A stretch of DNA of 64,000 nt from Flavobacteriaceae bacterium (GCA_021647985.1 JAKITQ010000006.1:19938-83937), one strand, 5' to 3'. Positions 42,100 through 51,506 are shown, counted from the stretch's first letter. Notes: generated by a model not told the origin, from the letters alone. A program made the numbers and translations.

Positions 42100-42762
42100 A
42101 TGAAAACAATATATCTATCTCTATTAATTTTGGTTGGCTTGTTAAATAATTTAGAAATGAAAAGTCAGCATAGTTTTGAGTTGGTAAAGTTTGATACAGA
42201 AGATGATGGAATTATAGAGGCTGCATTCTTTCCTTCATCTACAAAAAAAGTTGTGATTTTTGCACATGGAGCCATTTTTAATAAGGAAAGTTGGTATTTT
42301 TTATCAAAGAAATTTCAAAAAGAAAATATTGCTAGTTTATCGATTGATTTTAGAGGTTATGGAAATAGTAAGTCGGGTAGTTCAAATAAAAAATCATATG
42401 ATATTTTAGGAGCAATAAAATACTTGAATAATAAGGGTTTTAAAGAAATAAATATTGTTGGAGGGAGTATGGGAGGAGCAGCTGTTCTTGGTGCTTTGAC
42501 TTTAACAAAAGTTTCTATAAACAAAGTTGTATTAATGGCTCCGGCTGGTGGTTTACCTATAAAATCAGAAAAAACAGATAAGCTTTTTATAGTTTCTAAG
42601 GAAGAAGGGATGTACACAAGTGTAAAATCGATTTACGATAAATCAAGTAAGCCAAAAAAAATAAAAATATATCGAGGCAGTTCTCACGCGCAGCATCTGT
42701 TTAAATCAGATTATGCAGATGAAGTAGAATCTTTAATTATTAAATTTGTTAGTGAAGATTAA
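42100..42762 (+). CDS. Exported alpha/beta hydrolase
   Basis: A 220-residue alpha/beta hydrolase. An N-terminal hydrophobic segment (YLSLLILVGLLNNLEMKS) looks like a signal peptide. The fold shows VVIFAHGAIFNKESW (oxyanion region), LSIDFRGYGNS, the nucleophile elbow IVGGSMGGAAVLG (Ser in G-G-S-M-G-G), and a C-terminal IYRGSSHAQHLF with the catalytic histidine. It is probably a periplasmic esterase or lipase of unknown substrate. A clean hairpin terminator lies directly downstream, shared with the convergent tRNA gene. Confidence 0.85.
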   Translation: MKTIYLSLLILVGLLNNLEMKSQHSFELVKFDTEDDGIIEAAFFPSSTKKVVIFAHGAIFNKESWYFLSKKFQKENIASLSIDFRGYGNSKSGSSNKKSYDILGAIKYLNNKGFKEINIVGGSMGGAAVLGALTLTKVSINKVVLMAPAGGLPIKSEKTDKLFIVSKEEGMYTSVKSIYDKSSKPKKIKIYRGSSHAQHLFKSDYADEVESLIIKFVSED

Positions 42763-42776
42763 AATTATTCGCATAA

Positions 42777-42803
42777 AAAAAGACTGTTAATTAACAGTCT
42801 TTT
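42777..42803. terminator. Bidirectional terminator between hydrolase gene and tRNA-Met
   Basis: AAAAGACTGTTAA and TTAACAGTCTTTT form a perfect palindrome with A and T tracts on both sides, suited to ending transcription from either side. Confidence 0.85.
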
Positions 42804-42806
42804 AAG

Positions 42807-42880
42807 TAGCGAGAACGAGAATTGAACTCGTGACCTCCGGGTTATGAATCCGACGCTCTAACCATCTGAGCTACCTCGCC
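42807..42880 (-). tRNA. tRNA-Met (CAT), elongator type
   Basis: On the minus strand the sequence folds as a full cloverleaf: acceptor GGCGAGG, D arm GCTC/GAGC, anticodon loop TTCATAA with CAT, T arm with GTTCAATTC, discriminator A, no encoded CCA. The first acceptor pair is G-U and the last anticodon-stem pair is A-C. It lacks the three G-C pairs in the anticodon stem that mark initiator tRNA. tRNA-Ile2, which also has CAT in the gene, cannot be fully excluded. Confidence 0.9.
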
Positions 42881-43006
42881 GTTTTTGAGTTTGCAAATAT
42901 AAAAACAAAATCAATTTCTACAAGTAAACACCAAAGAAATATTTAAATAAAAAATTTTTTTAAGAATAAGATATTATATATATTGCCTAAATTAAATAAA
43001 TGGAAA

Positions 43007-43390
43007 ATGCCAGACAAAATTAAATTTGAATTAGAAATCCCAATTCATGCATCACCCAATTTTTTATATCAATATGTTTCTACACCAGATTCATTGGGTG
43101 AATGGTTTGCGGATAATGTGAACTCTAGAGGTAAATTATTTACATTTATTTGGGATGATTCAGAAGAAGTAGCAGAAAGAATTTCTCTTAAACAAGGAGA
43201 GTTCATACGATTCAAATGGGAAGAAGACGAAGACAAAAATACTTATTTTGAGTTTCGAATTCAAGTAGATGCCTTAACAAAAGATGTATCTTTAATAATT
43301 ACAGATTTTGCCGAAGAAGATGAAGTTGAAGAATCAAAAATGTTTTGGGAGAGCCAAGTAGCAGAGTTAAAGCACGTAATTGGCGGATAA
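43007..43390 (+). CDS. START-like (SRPBCC/AHSA1-type) domain protein
   Basis: A 127-residue protein starting MPDKIKFELEIPIHASPNFL, the standard opening of a Bacteroidota START-like family. It has SPNFLYQYVSTPDSLGEWFADNV followed by beta-strands FTFIWDDSEEVAERI and ending with a long helix (ESQVAELKHVIGG), the helix-grip fold that binds hydrophobic ligands. A TTG eight codons upstream is a less likely start. Precise ligand or role is unknown. It is followed by a strong terminator. Confidence 0.82.
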   Translation: MPDKIKFELEIPIHASPNFLYQYVSTPDSLGEWFADNVNSRGKLFTFIWDDSEEVAERISLKQGEFIRFKWEEDEDKNTYFEFRIQVDALTKDVSLIITDFAEEDEVEESKMFWESQVAELKHVIGG

Positions 43391-43415
43391 TAATCCAACA
43401 GTTTTATAATATTTT

Positions 43416-43443
43416 AAAAGCCTTGAATTTCAAGGCTTTTTTT
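43416..43443 (+). terminator. Rho-independent terminator after the START-like gene
   Basis: AAAAGCCTTG and CAAGGCTTTT pair perfectly around a 5-nt loop and run into a T tract. Confidence 0.92.
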
Positions 43444-43447
43444 AATA

Positions 43448-43455
43448 TACTTTTG
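43448..43455 (+). promoter_or_regulatory. Candidate -7 box of the class IV aminotransferase gene
   Basis: TACTTTTG matches TAnnTTTG and lies 19 bp before the ATG at 43475, immediately after the preceding terminator. Confidence 0.5.
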
Positions 43456-43474
43456 CAAAAATATTTTAATAGTG

Positions 43475-44305
43475 ATGATAAATTTTAACGGACAAATAAT
43501 ATCTGAAAATTCACGCCTAATAGGTGTACAAAACAGAGCATTTAAATATGGAGATGCAATTTTTGACACCTTAAAATACAATAAAAACAAGGTGCATTTC
43601 ATTGAAGATCATTATTTTAGACTGATGTCTTCACTTAGAATGTTAAGAATGAAAATTCCAATGAATTTTACATTGAAATTTTATGAAGATGAAATAATTA
43701 AAACTATTACGCATAGCAAATATGATAGAAATTTAAGAATAAGAGTTTCTGTTTATAGAAAGGATGGCGGTTTGTATAACCCTGTTACAAATGATATTGA
43801 TTTTATCATTGAAGTCAATCAAATAAAAGACAGCTTATATGATACTTACGAAATTGAATTGTTCAAAGATTTTTCAGTTAATTCAGGTTTGTTATCTACT
43901 ATTAAAACGAACAATAGGATGGTTAATATCATTGCAAGTATTTTTACTTCTGAAAACAATTATCAGAATTGTGTATTGATCAATGAGAAAAAGAATATCA
44001 TTGAAGCCAATAATGCCAATATATTTTTGATTAAAGGCAACAAGGTTTTAACCCCATCTATAAAAGAAGGGTGTATCTTTGGTATTATAAGAAAAAAAAT
44101 GATTGAACTTTTAAAAGTGCATGAAACTTATGATCTTATTGAGACTTCCATCTCGCCATTTGAATTACTTAAGGCCGATGAAGTATTTTTAACGAATTCT
44201 ATAACAGAAATTCAATCTGTAAATAAATATCGGAAAAAGATCTATACAACAAACCGTACTGAAAATATAAGAAACTTATTTACAGAGAAGTACGATAAAA
44301 TGTAA
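43475..44305 (+). CDS. Class IV PLP-dependent aminotransferase/lyase
   Basis: A 276-residue fold type IV PLP enzyme (branched-chain aminotransferase, D-amino acid transaminase or 4-amino-4-deoxychorismate lyase group). It starts MINFNGQIISENSRLIGVQN, then RAFKYGDAIFDTLKY, the conserved opening. LLSTIKTNNRMVNIIAS contains the Schiff-base lysine, and FLTNSITEIQSVNKYRKKIY is the C-terminal cofactor loop. A GTG one codon earlier is possible but ATG is preferred. The exact substrate cannot be assigned. A family E palindrome begins at its stop codon. Confidence 0.85.
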   Translation: MINFNGQIISENSRLIGVQNRAFKYGDAIFDTLKYNKNKVHFIEDHYFRLMSSLRMLRMKIPMNFTLKFYEDEIIKTITHSKYDRNLRIRVSVYRKDGGLYNPVTNDIDFIIEVNQIKDSLYDTYEIELFKDFSVNSGLLSTIKTNNRMVNIIASIFTSENNYQNCVLINEKKNIIEANNANIFLIKGNKVLTPSIKEGCIFGIIRKKMIELLKVHETYDLIETSISPFELLKADEVFLTNSITEIQSVNKYRKKIYTTNRTENIRNLFTEKYDKM

Positions 44306-44471
44306 TATACTCAAACCAAATAGGTGTTCGGGAAATTTCACGAAGTTATTTTGTTCTTTAACAAGGCAAAAAAATCAATCATAGCCTTATGTTACGATTT
44401 CTTTTTTTAACGTTGTTAAAGGTAAAAAGAACAAGTCAAAAAGCCGAAAAGCTATTGGGTTTGAGTATATA
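44306..44471 (+). repeat. Long imperfect palindrome, family E, copy 2 (between convergent genes)
   Basis: The ends ATATACTCAAACC and GGGTTTGAGTATAT are inverted repeats. Inside are the same blocks as at 20791: GTGTTCGGG, AAGTTATTTT, a CAATCATAGCC/ttATG hairpin, AAAGAACAAGTCAAAAAGCCG. It fills the whole gap between two convergent genes. Confidence 0.75.
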
Positions 44472-45029
44472 TTAGTTTAAACTAGGGTTTTTAGGAGCAT
44501 TAGCCCAAATTTGGTACACTCCACCATATTTTATCAATTCATCTTTCCAGAAATTATTGTGGCTAATTTTAAATAAATTTTGAAATTTATTTTCAATAAC
44601 CAACCAAGAAGTGATAGATAACTCTTCTTCTAATTGTTGTTCGCTCCAGCCTGAATAACCCAGAAAAAAACGAATGTCATTTTCTGAAAGAACGCCATCT
44701 TTAATTAGTGATTGTACAGCTTCAAAATCACCACCCCAATAAATACCATTAGTAATTTCTATACTATCAGGTATTAATTCAGGAACATTGTGAACAAAAT
44801 ATAAGTTATCTTCTGAAACTGGTCCGCCAAAATAGACTTTTAAAGTAGAGTCAAGTTCAGGAATAAGATCGCTAAGTGTATAAGGAGCTGGTTTGTTAAA
44901 AATAAAACCAACAGAACCATTTTCATCATGTTCTGTAAGTAAAACAACAGATCTATTAAACGAACTATCACCTAATATAGAAGGTTCGGCGATTAATAAT
45001 TTTCCTTTAGTTAGTTTTATTGCGTCCAT
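44472..45029 (-). CDS. YqgE/AlgH family protein
   Basis: A 185-residue member of the conserved UPF0301 (YqgE/AlgH) family, whose biochemical role is not known. Typical parts are GKLLIAEPSILGDSSFNRSVVLL at the start, SVGFIFNKPAPYTLSDL, VYFGGPVSEDNLYFVHN, GIYWGGDFEAVQSLIKDG and FFLGYSGWSEQQLEEELSI with SWLV. The length is normal. The stop abuts the family E palindrome, and HU lies upstream on the same strand, about 100 bp away. Confidence 0.92.
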   Translation of the reverse strand: MDAIKLTKGKLLIAEPSILGDSSFNRSVVLLTEHDENGSVGFIFNKPAPYTLSDLIPELDSTLKVYFGGPVSEDNLYFVHNVPELIPDSIEITNGIYWGGDFEAVQSLIKDGVLSENDIRFFLGYSGWSEQQLEEELSITSWLVIENKFQNLFKISHNNFWKDELIKYGGVYQIWANAPKNPSLN

Positions 45030-45071
45030 TTTTAATATAATACTGGACTAAATGTACAAAAATTATGCAAT

Positions 45072-45107
45072 AAAAAAAACTCTCTTTGATTAAAAGAAAG
45101 TTTTTTT
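45072..45107 (-). terminator. Terminator of the HU gene
   Basis: On the minus strand ACTTTCTTT and AAAGAGAGT form a stem with one G-T pair around TAATC, followed by eight T. It lies 24 bp after the HU stop. Confidence 0.65.
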
Positions 45108-45130
45108 ATAATGTTCTGTGATATTAATGA

Positions 45131-45403
45131 TTAGTTAACAGCATCTTTTAATTCAGAACCTGCTTTAAATTTCACAACGTTTCTTGCTGGAATTTTGATT
45201 GAAGCACCAGTTTGAGGGTTTCTACCATCTCTTGCAGCTCTTGCTGAAACAGAAAAAGAACCAAAACCTACTAAAGATAGTTTTCCTCCACCTTTTAAAA
45301 CACTTTTAACATTAGTCATCATTGAATCTAATGCTTTGCCTGCAGCAGCTTTTGAAATTCCTGCATCTGCAGCCATTGCTTCAATTAAATCTGATTTGTT
45401 CAT
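45131..45403 (-). CDS. HU family DNA-binding protein
   Basis: A 90-residue histone-like protein that bends DNA as a dimer. It starts [20 protein letters not shown], has the beta-arm region [25 protein letters not shown] with the DNA-intercalating proline, and [20 protein letters not shown] at the end. Length and motifs match canonical HU rather than the longer Bacteroidota HU-like proteins. It has a good promoter and a terminator of its own. Confidence 0.95.
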   Translation of the reverse strand: MNKSDLIEAMAADAGISKAAAGKALDSMMTNVKSVLKGGGKLSLVGFGSFSVSARAARDGRNPQTGASIKIPARNVVKFKAGSELKDAVN

Positions 45404-45457
45404 AATTTTAATTTTTTAAATTGGTTAAATATAAATTTTTGCATTTCAATAGCATAA

Positions 45458-45487
45458 CAAATATATATTTTATAAGGTGTTGCGCAA
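45458..45487 (-). promoter_or_regulatory. Promoter of the HU gene
   Basis: On the minus strand TTG (45487-45485) and TATATTTG (45465-45458) are separated by 19 bp, an ideal Bacteroidota -33/-7 arrangement. The ATG lies 54 bp downstream. Confidence 0.75.
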
Positions 45488-45591
45488 GTTTTAACGTTTG
45501 AAATGTATGATTTTGTTAATAATTCATATGAAATTGTTGATAAACCAATGGTTTTTTATGAAAATTATCTAATTCCTTATAGATATTGGGT

Positions 45592-46536
45592 TTACATCAG
45601 TTTTGAAAGACTATTAAATTTAAACCCATTCAATAAACTTTTGGCATCCATTTTTCTTTTCCCTGCAAGTTTTAATTCTAAAATATTAATAAAGCCATTT
45701 TGTACTGCAACTTTAATTTCTTTTTTGGAAAATAATAATTTCCCAGGATCTAAATTGTGATTTTCTTCAATTTTAGACGTTTTATAGATTTTAATTTTCA
45801 AATGATCTTCACCATTTATTAATATAGAAAAGGCAGTAGGGTATGGGCTTAATCCCCTAATATGATTGTATACTTGATCCAATGGTTTGCCCCAATCTAT
45901 CTTACAATTATCTTTATTTAACTTGGGAGCTGGTTTTAAATCGGTTATGGGTTGGTTTTTAATTTGATAATTATTGCTTTTTATCAACTGAACAGTTTTA
46001 ACTACTAATAAACCGCCTATTTCCATTAAGGCATTATGTAATTCACCCACATCAGTTGTAGGTGAAATTGAATGTTCTTTTTGTAATAGAATTCCTCCGG
46101 TATCAATTTTTTCATTAATAAAAAAGGTAGTAACACCAGTTTTTGTTTCTCCATTTATTATTGCCCAATTAATTGGTGCTGCACCACGATAATCAGGTAA
46201 TAAAGAAGCATGTAGGTTAAAGGTTCCTAATTTTGGCATAGACCAAACATGTTTAGGTAACATCCTAAAAGCAACAACGATCTGTAGGTCTGCTTTCCAT
46301 GCGTTCAACAAATTTAAAAAATCAGGGCTTTTTAAATTTGTAGGTTGTAAAATGTTTAAATCATGGTTTATAGCAAATTCTTTAACCGCTGATTGTCTTA
46401 ATTTTCTACCTCTGCCAGCAGGTTTGTCTGGAGCTGTAATAACACCAACAACGTTTAAATTATTTGCAATTAATGCCTTTAATGACGCTACAGCAAAATC
46501 AGGGGTTCCCATAAAAACAATTCGCAATTTATCCAT
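45592..46536 (-). CDS. fmt: Methionyl-tRNA formyltransferase
   Basis: A 314-residue enzyme that formylates Met-tRNAfMet for translation initiation. It opens with RIVFMGTPDFAVASLKALI, has GRGRKLRQSAVKEFA, the catalytic NLHASLLPDYRGAAPINWAIING (H-x-S-L-L-P) and TFFINEKIDTGGILLQ, then the C-terminal OB-like domain starting near GLSPYPTAFS. Its start overlaps the end of the second recQ gene by 8 bp, so the two are translationally coupled. Confidence 0.95.
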   Translation of the reverse strand: MDKLRIVFMGTPDFAVASLKALIANNLNVVGVITAPDKPAGRGRKLRQSAVKEFAINHDLNILQPTNLKSPDFLNLLNAWKADLQIVVAFRMLPKHVWSMPKLGTFNLHASLLPDYRGAAPINWAIINGETKTGVTTFFINEKIDTGGILLQKEHSISPTTDVGELHNALMEIGGLLVVKTVQLIKSNNYQIKNQPITDLKPAPKLNKDNCKIDWGKPLDQVYNHIRGLSPYPTAFSILINGEDHLKIKIYKTSKIEENHNLDPGKLLFSKKEIKVAVQNGFINILELKLAGKRKMDAKSLLNGFKFNSLSKLM

Positions 46537-48439
46537 GTTTTACCTTTTCTAATTTATTTTGCGAAGTTAATCTTATAGAGTTTTTTTCAATCAATAATTC
46601 TAAAGTTTTTAATATATTTTTTCTGTCAGCAGGAATTTGGTTCAGTATTTCATCAAATTCCAAGGAGCTATTATCAATAAATAAAGATAAAATGTTATTT
46701 GCGATATCATTAAAAGGTATAGATGTATTTCTTTTTTTTTCTGCAAGACAAACATCGCATGAATCACATTTTTTTAAGTTAGTTTCTCCAAAATAAGATA
46801 GCAATTGTATATTTCTACATTTTTTATTATTTTGAATTAGTTTAATAATAGCTTTGGATTTAGTTTTTTTAGTATGGTTTCTATTTTCAATATTTTTAGA
46901 AATGCTATGGATAACAAATTCATCTTCCCTAGGAACCAAAAACTTAATATCAGAGTTACTCGATGCTTTTATATAGGTAATTACTTTATCTGTGTTTAAA
47001 CGTTGCAATAATTGAACAATATTGGCTTTTGTTGTATTCATTTTTTTAGCTAACGCATTTTCATTTATGGCAATATATTGTTCAAAAGCTCCTCCATAAC
47101 TTCTTAGAATGACTTTAAGTAAAGTTTCTAATTTAGGGTTTCTATTTTCATAATCAATTAAATATCTGTTGCTAACAAGTACTTTAAGTCTCGATCTTTT
47201 GTTTGCGTTTTGCTGCAATGTAATGATGTTTTCATTTTCAAAACATTGCAATGCAGAATAAGCTTTTAATATGGGTAATTTGTATTTTGAACAAAAATCT
47301 TGCAAGTTAAATGTATGTGTCAATGCATTGAATTCACCTTTACTTATTTGATAGTTTTCATGAAGTTTACTGTATATGGTTTTGCAAAAAGCCGTATCTG
47401 CCATGCCTTTTGATAAAAAGGTTTCACTTTCAAAGATAATACTATCATTGTAAATTAAATATGCAAAAGATTGCTTACCATCTCTACCGGCTCTGCCAAT
47501 TTCCTGCATATAATTTTCAATACTGTTAGGAATGTTTAGGTGAACAACAAGTCTAACATTCGCTTTGTCAATACCCATACCAAAGGCATTTGTAGCAACA
47601 ACTATAGGTTTAATCTCTGTTGACCATTCGTACAGTACATTTGATTTGGCTTTATGGGTAAGACCTCCGTGATAATATGCACTTTTAAAACCATGGTGAT
47701 TCAAAAAATTGGCGATTTGAATCGTTCTTTTTCTTGTTCCTGCATAAACTATTACAGGTTCCTTTACTTTTACAAGGAATTGTTTAAGTTTTTCAAATAC
47801 ATTATCCGTTTTAACAAATTCAATATTTATATTATTTCTATAAAAGGATTTTTTAAATATTTGAATATTTTTTAGACTTAAATATTTTGCAATATCTTTA
47901 ATTACTAAGTCTGTTGCAGAGGCTGTTAATGCAATAAAATTAGCTTTAGGATAGATATTATGCAGCAAGGCAATTTTTAAATAAGCTGGTCTAAAATCAT
48001 GACCCCATTGTGATATGCAATGGGCTTCATCAATAGCAATTAAATTTACATTTAATTGACTTAATTTTTCCTGAATAAATTCTGATTGTAATTTCTCAGG
48101 AGATAAGTATATAAATTTATAGTTTCCAAAACGTAAATTATCAAATGCCTGGATAATTTCATTGCTGTTGTATTTTGATGTAATAGCTATTGCCTTAATT
48201 CCTTTTTGCTGTAATCCATTAACTTGATCTTCCATTAAAGAGATTAAAGGAGATATTACTAGACATACTCCATCGTTTAAAAGTGCCGGTATTTGAAAAC
48301 AAACCGATTTGCCAGCTCCTGTTGGCAATAGGGCAATGGTATTTTGTTTGTTCAATACGGCATTGATGATTTCTTCTTGTGGATCTCGGAAAGTTTTGTG
48401 TTTCCAATATTTTTGAAGAATTACTTGAGCTGAATGCAT
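46529..48439 (-). CDS. RecQ-family ATP-dependent DNA helicase, second copy
   Basis: A 636-residue RecQ helicase distinct from the one at 34691. Core motifs are LLPTGAGKSVCFQIPAL, IDEAHCISQWGHDFRPAY, ALTASAT, ATNAFGMGIDKANVRLVVHL and QEIGRAGRDG. Unlike the first copy it keeps the zinc-binding cysteines (KCRNIQLLSYFGE followed by KKCDSCDVC). It ends without a clear HRDC domain. It is typical of the small RecQ group found before fmt in Flavobacteria. Confidence 0.9.
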   Translation of the reverse strand: MHSAQVILQKYWKHKTFRDPQEEIINAVLNKQNTIALLPTGAGKSVCFQIPALLNDGVCLVISPLISLMEDQVNGLQQKGIKAIAITSKYNSNEIIQAFDNLRFGNYKFIYLSPEKLQSEFIQEKLSQLNVNLIAIDEAHCISQWGHDFRPAYLKIALLHNIYPKANFIALTASATDLVIKDIAKYLSLKNIQIFKKSFYRNNINIEFVKTDNVFEKLKQFLVKVKEPVIVYAGTRKRTIQIANFLNHHGFKSAYYHGGLTHKAKSNVLYEWSTEIKPIVVATNAFGMGIDKANVRLVVHLNIPNSIENYMQEIGRAGRDGKQSFAYLIYNDSIIFESETFLSKGMADTAFCKTIYSKLHENYQISKGEFNALTHTFNLQDFCSKYKLPILKAYSALQCFENENIITLQQNANKRSRLKVLVSNRYLIDYENRNPKLETLLKVILRSYGGAFEQYIAINENALAKKMNTTKANIVQLLQRLNTDKVITYIKASSNSDIKFLVPREDEFVIHSISKNIENRNHTKKTKSKAIIKLIQNNKKCRNIQLLSYFGETNLKKCDSCDVCLAEKKRNTSIPFNDIANNILSLFIDNSSLEFDEILNQIPADRKNILKTLELLIEKNSIRLTSQNKLEKVKHG

Positions 48440-48581
48440 TTTATATATTTAGTGCTTGGTCGAAAATAGGCGAATTTTACAAACCAATTTATATTTGAGT
48501 GATTTTTTATTTTTATTAATTTTTAGATGCCGTAGTATCAAAAACTTGAGAAAGATGGAAAAGCGCCAAAAAGGAATGGTT

Positions 48582-49142
48582 TTAATTTTGATCTATTTCC
48601 GACCAGGCACTATTTATCATATTCAAAATGAAATTGGTTCTTTTATCTACTGTGCCTTTAGGCACTTCAATAATATTATAATTTAAATCTATATACGTTT
48701 TTTTTAAGTGATTATAAATTGCTAATGATTGCTCAAAACTCTCATACCTTTCATTATCCGTAGTATATATTTCTTGCCAAGGAGGCATCATAAATATATG
48801 ACTGTATTTATGTTCTAAACTTTTTTTAAGATATGTATTGGGATAATCAACTCCTAAATAATTCATATACCCATGAACATCTGGAATACCCCTGTCAAAA
48901 AAAACAATTTTTGCATCCTTACTGTTTGCTTCTATATATTGTTTTTCTCTTCCTTCCAATAATAATTGACTAAACAGAAGTGGTTTTTTTAAAAACAATT
49001 GATCTATTCCATTTTTCTTTGCTTCTAGAGTTATATTCCTTGATATTTCAGACATACATTGGTAGTTTAAACCAATTAACTTATCGATTACCGTTGATTT
49101 TCCAGTACCCGGACCTCCGGTGATAACGATTTTTAATTGCAT
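48582..49142 (-). CDS. AAA_28-type P-loop NTPase
   Basis: A 186-residue small ATPase with Walker A IVITGGPGTGKSTVIDKL at the N-terminus, ISRNITLEAKKNG, and Walker B-like KIVFFDRGIPDVHGYM (D-R-G). The family (AAA_28, similar to the NadR kinase-like fold) is common in Bacteroidota, function unknown. The final part YIDLNYNIIEVPKGTVDKRTNFIL is family-typical. A TAATTTTG -7 box lies upstream on the minus strand. Confidence 0.8.
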   Translation of the reverse strand: MQLKIVITGGPGTGKSTVIDKLIGLNYQCMSEISRNITLEAKKNGIDQLFLKKPLLFSQLLLEGREKQYIEANSKDAKIVFFDRGIPDVHGYMNYLGVDYPNTYLKKSLEHKYSHIFMMPPWQEIYTTDNERYESFEQSLAIYNHLKKTYIDLNYNIIEVPKGTVDKRTNFILNMINSAWSEIDQN

Positions 49143-49188
49143 GAATAGAAATTAGATATATGAGACAATTATTCTTTAATATATTATT

Positions 49189-49196
49189 CAAAATTA
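49189..49196 (-). promoter_or_regulatory. Candidate -7 box of the AAA_28 NTPase gene
   Basis: TAATTTTG on the minus strand, 46 bp before the start codon at 49142. No clear -33 box was found. Confidence 0.4.
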
Positions 49197-49211
49197 AGAA
49201 AATATTAATTG

Positions 49212-49219
49212 TAAATTTG
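49212..49219 (+). promoter_or_regulatory. Candidate -7 box of the DUF493 gene
   Basis: TAAATTTG matches TAnnTTTG, 24 bp before the ATG at 49244. It forms a divergent pair with the minus-strand box at 49189. Confidence 0.45.
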
Positions 49220-49243
49220 TAGCATTAATAAACTAGTTTAAAA

Positions 49244-49525
49244 ATGAGTAAAGAATCAGATTTTTTTAAGAAACTAAAGTTGAGTTTAGAAGGTACCACA
49301 ACTTTTCCATCAGAATATATGTATAAATTTATCATTCCTACTAGTAGTGAAAAAATTAAAAAAATAGAAAATATATTTAATAATTTAGGGGCTGTAATAA
49401 CCTCAAAACCTTCTAAAAATGGTAAATTTACAAGTTTAACAATTGTAGTTAAAATGGACTCCGCCAATCAAATTATTTCTAAATATGAAGAAGTTGCAAA
49501 AGTTGAAGGTGTTATATCTTTGTGA
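49244..49525 (+). CDS. DUF493 (YbeD-like) family protein
   Basis: A 93-residue protein of the DUF493/YbeD family, an ACT-like ferredoxin fold of unknown function. It shows FPSEYMYKFIIPTSSEKIKK, then GAVITSKPSKNGKFTSLTIV and YEEVAKVEGVISL, the usual family order. The P-S-x-Y-x-F-K/Y-x-I opening is characteristic. It is divergent from the NTPase gene, a frequent pair in Flavobacteria. Confidence 0.88.
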   Translation: MSKESDFFKKLKLSLEGTTTFPSEYMYKFIIPTSSEKIKKIENIFNNLGAVITSKPSKNGKFTSLTIVVKMDSANQIISKYEEVAKVEGVISL

Positions 49526-49607
49526 TTAATTTAACAATAGATTAAAAAATAAAAAATATTTTTGAAGTTTTCTAATGTAAAGCAAGCTAAAGTTTAATGA
49601 ATATTTT

Positions 49608-51506
49608 ATGGTGATGAGAAAACTATTTCTGTTAACAGCTTTGTTATCAGTATTTTTATTAAATGCACAAGATAAAGAAAAAATTATTTTCACTATTGAC
49701 GGTGAAAACAGTTATGATGCAGAGTTTATAAGAGTTTATCAAAAAAATAAAGATATAGTTGTAGAAAGCGAAAAAAAAAAAATTGAAGATTATTTTGAAT
49801 TATTTCTAAATTTCAAATTAAAACTCAAGCAAGCTCATGATATTAGTTTAGACACTTCTTCAACATATATTAGTGAATTGGCTAAATATAAGGAACAATT
49901 AATAAGTCCTTATTTACAAAACCCGGAGGCTACAGATTCTTTAGTAAAACAAGCATATAACAGAACTGTTAATGAGGTTAGTGCCAGTCATATATTAATT
50001 AAAATAGCTCCAGATGCAATTCCGAAAGACACTATTTTAGCTTTTGAAAGAATTAGTTTGGCACGGAATGAAATATTGAAAGGTGTACCGTTTAAAGATG
50101 TGGCATTAAAATTTTCAGAAGATCCTTCCGTGAAAATAAATAGTGGTAGTTTGGGATATTTTTCAGCTTTTTCCATGGTTTATGAATTTGAAAATACGGC
50201 GTACAATACTGAAATAGGTGAGACCTCAAAACCATTTCGTACACAGTTTGGATATCATTTAATTTATGTAACCGACAAGAGAAAGTCACTTGGAGAAATT
50301 CAGGTTGCACATATAATGGTGAAATCAAAAAGTGAAGACTCCACTTATGCCAAGAATAAAATAAATGAAATTTATAATAAATTGGAGCAGGGTGATGATT
50401 TTGCACAAATTGCTTTAGAACACTCTGATGATCAAAGCTCTGCAAAAAAAGGTGGAATATTACCTCAATTTGGAACCGGAAGAATGATTGGGTCTTTTGA
50501 AAACACCGCTTTTGGCTTAAAAAACATAGGAGATTTTTCAAAACCGTTTCAAACGAATTATGGATGGCATATATTGAAATTATTGAATAAATACCCTGTA
50601 AAATCTTACGATATATTGCATGATAAATTAGAGATTAAAGTTAAAAATGGATCTAGATTTAAATATGTTGAAAAATCGCTGGCTTTAAAATTATCTAAAA
50701 ATTACACGATTGTTGAACACAGAGAAATATTAAGTGCATTTTACTTACATTATGAAGAAAAAATGAAATCAGATCAAACCTTAATGCGTATTGAAGATGT
50801 GATTTATACGGCAAAAGATTTTTATGATTTTAAAAATGATAATAAAGATAAAAATATAGAAAAATTATATGGTTCTTTTAAAGATAGAAATATTATTGAA
50901 TATTATAAAAATAATTTAGAATACACCAATAAAGAATTTGCAGTTACCTACCAAGAATATAAGGATGGGTTGTTGTTGTTTGAATTGTTGCAAAAAAATA
51001 TTTGGGATAAAGCAGAAACAGATTCAATAGGGTTGTTGAATTATTTTAATGATAATATTAAAAAATATACTTGGAAGCGAAGAGCTGAATTAACAATTGC
51101 CAGTTGTACAAATAAAGAAAAAGCAGAATCAGTAAGAAAATATTTACAAGAAGGGAAAACCGTTAGTGAAATAAAAGAATTGCTCAATGAAGGAGCTTTG
51201 ATACACGTTCTTTTTAGTAGTGGAACATTAGAAGAAGGTAGTGATAAACTTCCTGAAAATTATTTATTTTCTAATGGGGTTTCAGGTATTTATGATGATA
51301 ATGATAATCACTTTACTATTATTAATGTGAGCCATATTATACCTCCTGTTGCAAAAAAACTAAATGAATCACGTGGAGAAGTGATCAATGATTATCAAAA
51401 TTATTTAGAAAATATTTGGGTTAAAAATCTTAGAGAAATTTATAAGATTAAAATAAATAAGAAAAATTTAAAAAAATTGAAATATCAATTTAATGAATCG
51501 CTTTAA
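49608..51506 (+). CDS. Periplasmic peptidyl-prolyl isomerase (parvulin, two PpiC domains)
   Basis: A 632-residue exported folding factor. The signal peptide (KLFLLTALLSVFLLNAQ) is followed by a SurA-like N-terminal helical part, then two parvulin domains: ASHILIKIAPDAIPKDT with SGSLGYFSAFSMVYEFENTAY (about 125-220) and VAHIMVKSKSEDSTYAKN with KKGGILPQFGTGRMIGSFEN (about 235-330). A long C-terminal half of about 300 residues is helical and not recognised. A second in-frame ATG lies two codons in. It overlaps the next gene by 14 bp and leads the chaperone operon. Confidence 0.87.
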   Translation: MVMRKLFLLTALLSVFLLNAQDKEKIIFTIDGENSYDAEFIRVYQKNKDIVVESEKKKIEDYFELFLNFKLKLKQAHDISLDTSSTYISELAKYKEQLISPYLQNPEATDSLVKQAYNRTVNEVSASHILIKIAPDAIPKDTILAFERISLARNEILKGVPFKDVALKFSEDPSVKINSGSLGYFSAFSMVYEFENTAYNTEIGETSKPFRTQFGYHLIYVTDKRKSLGEIQVAHIMVKSKSEDSTYAKNKINEIYNKLEQGDDFAQIALEHSDDQSSAKKGGILPQFGTGRMIGSFENTAFGLKNIGDFSKPFQTNYGWHILKLLNKYPVKSYDILHDKLEIKVKNGSRFKYVEKSLALKLSKNYTIVEHREILSAFYLHYEEKMKSDQTLMRIEDVIYTAKDFYDFKNDNKDKNIEKLYGSFKDRNIIEYYKNNLEYTNKEFAVTYQEYKDGLLLFELLQKNIWDKAETDSIGLLNYFNDNIKKYTWKRRAELTIASCTNKEKAESVRKYLQEGKTVSEIKELLNEGALIHVLFSSGTLEEGSDKLPENYLFSNGVSGIYDDNDNHFTIINVSHIIPPVAKKLNESRGEVINDYQNYLENIWVKNLREIYKIKINKKNLKKLKYQFNESL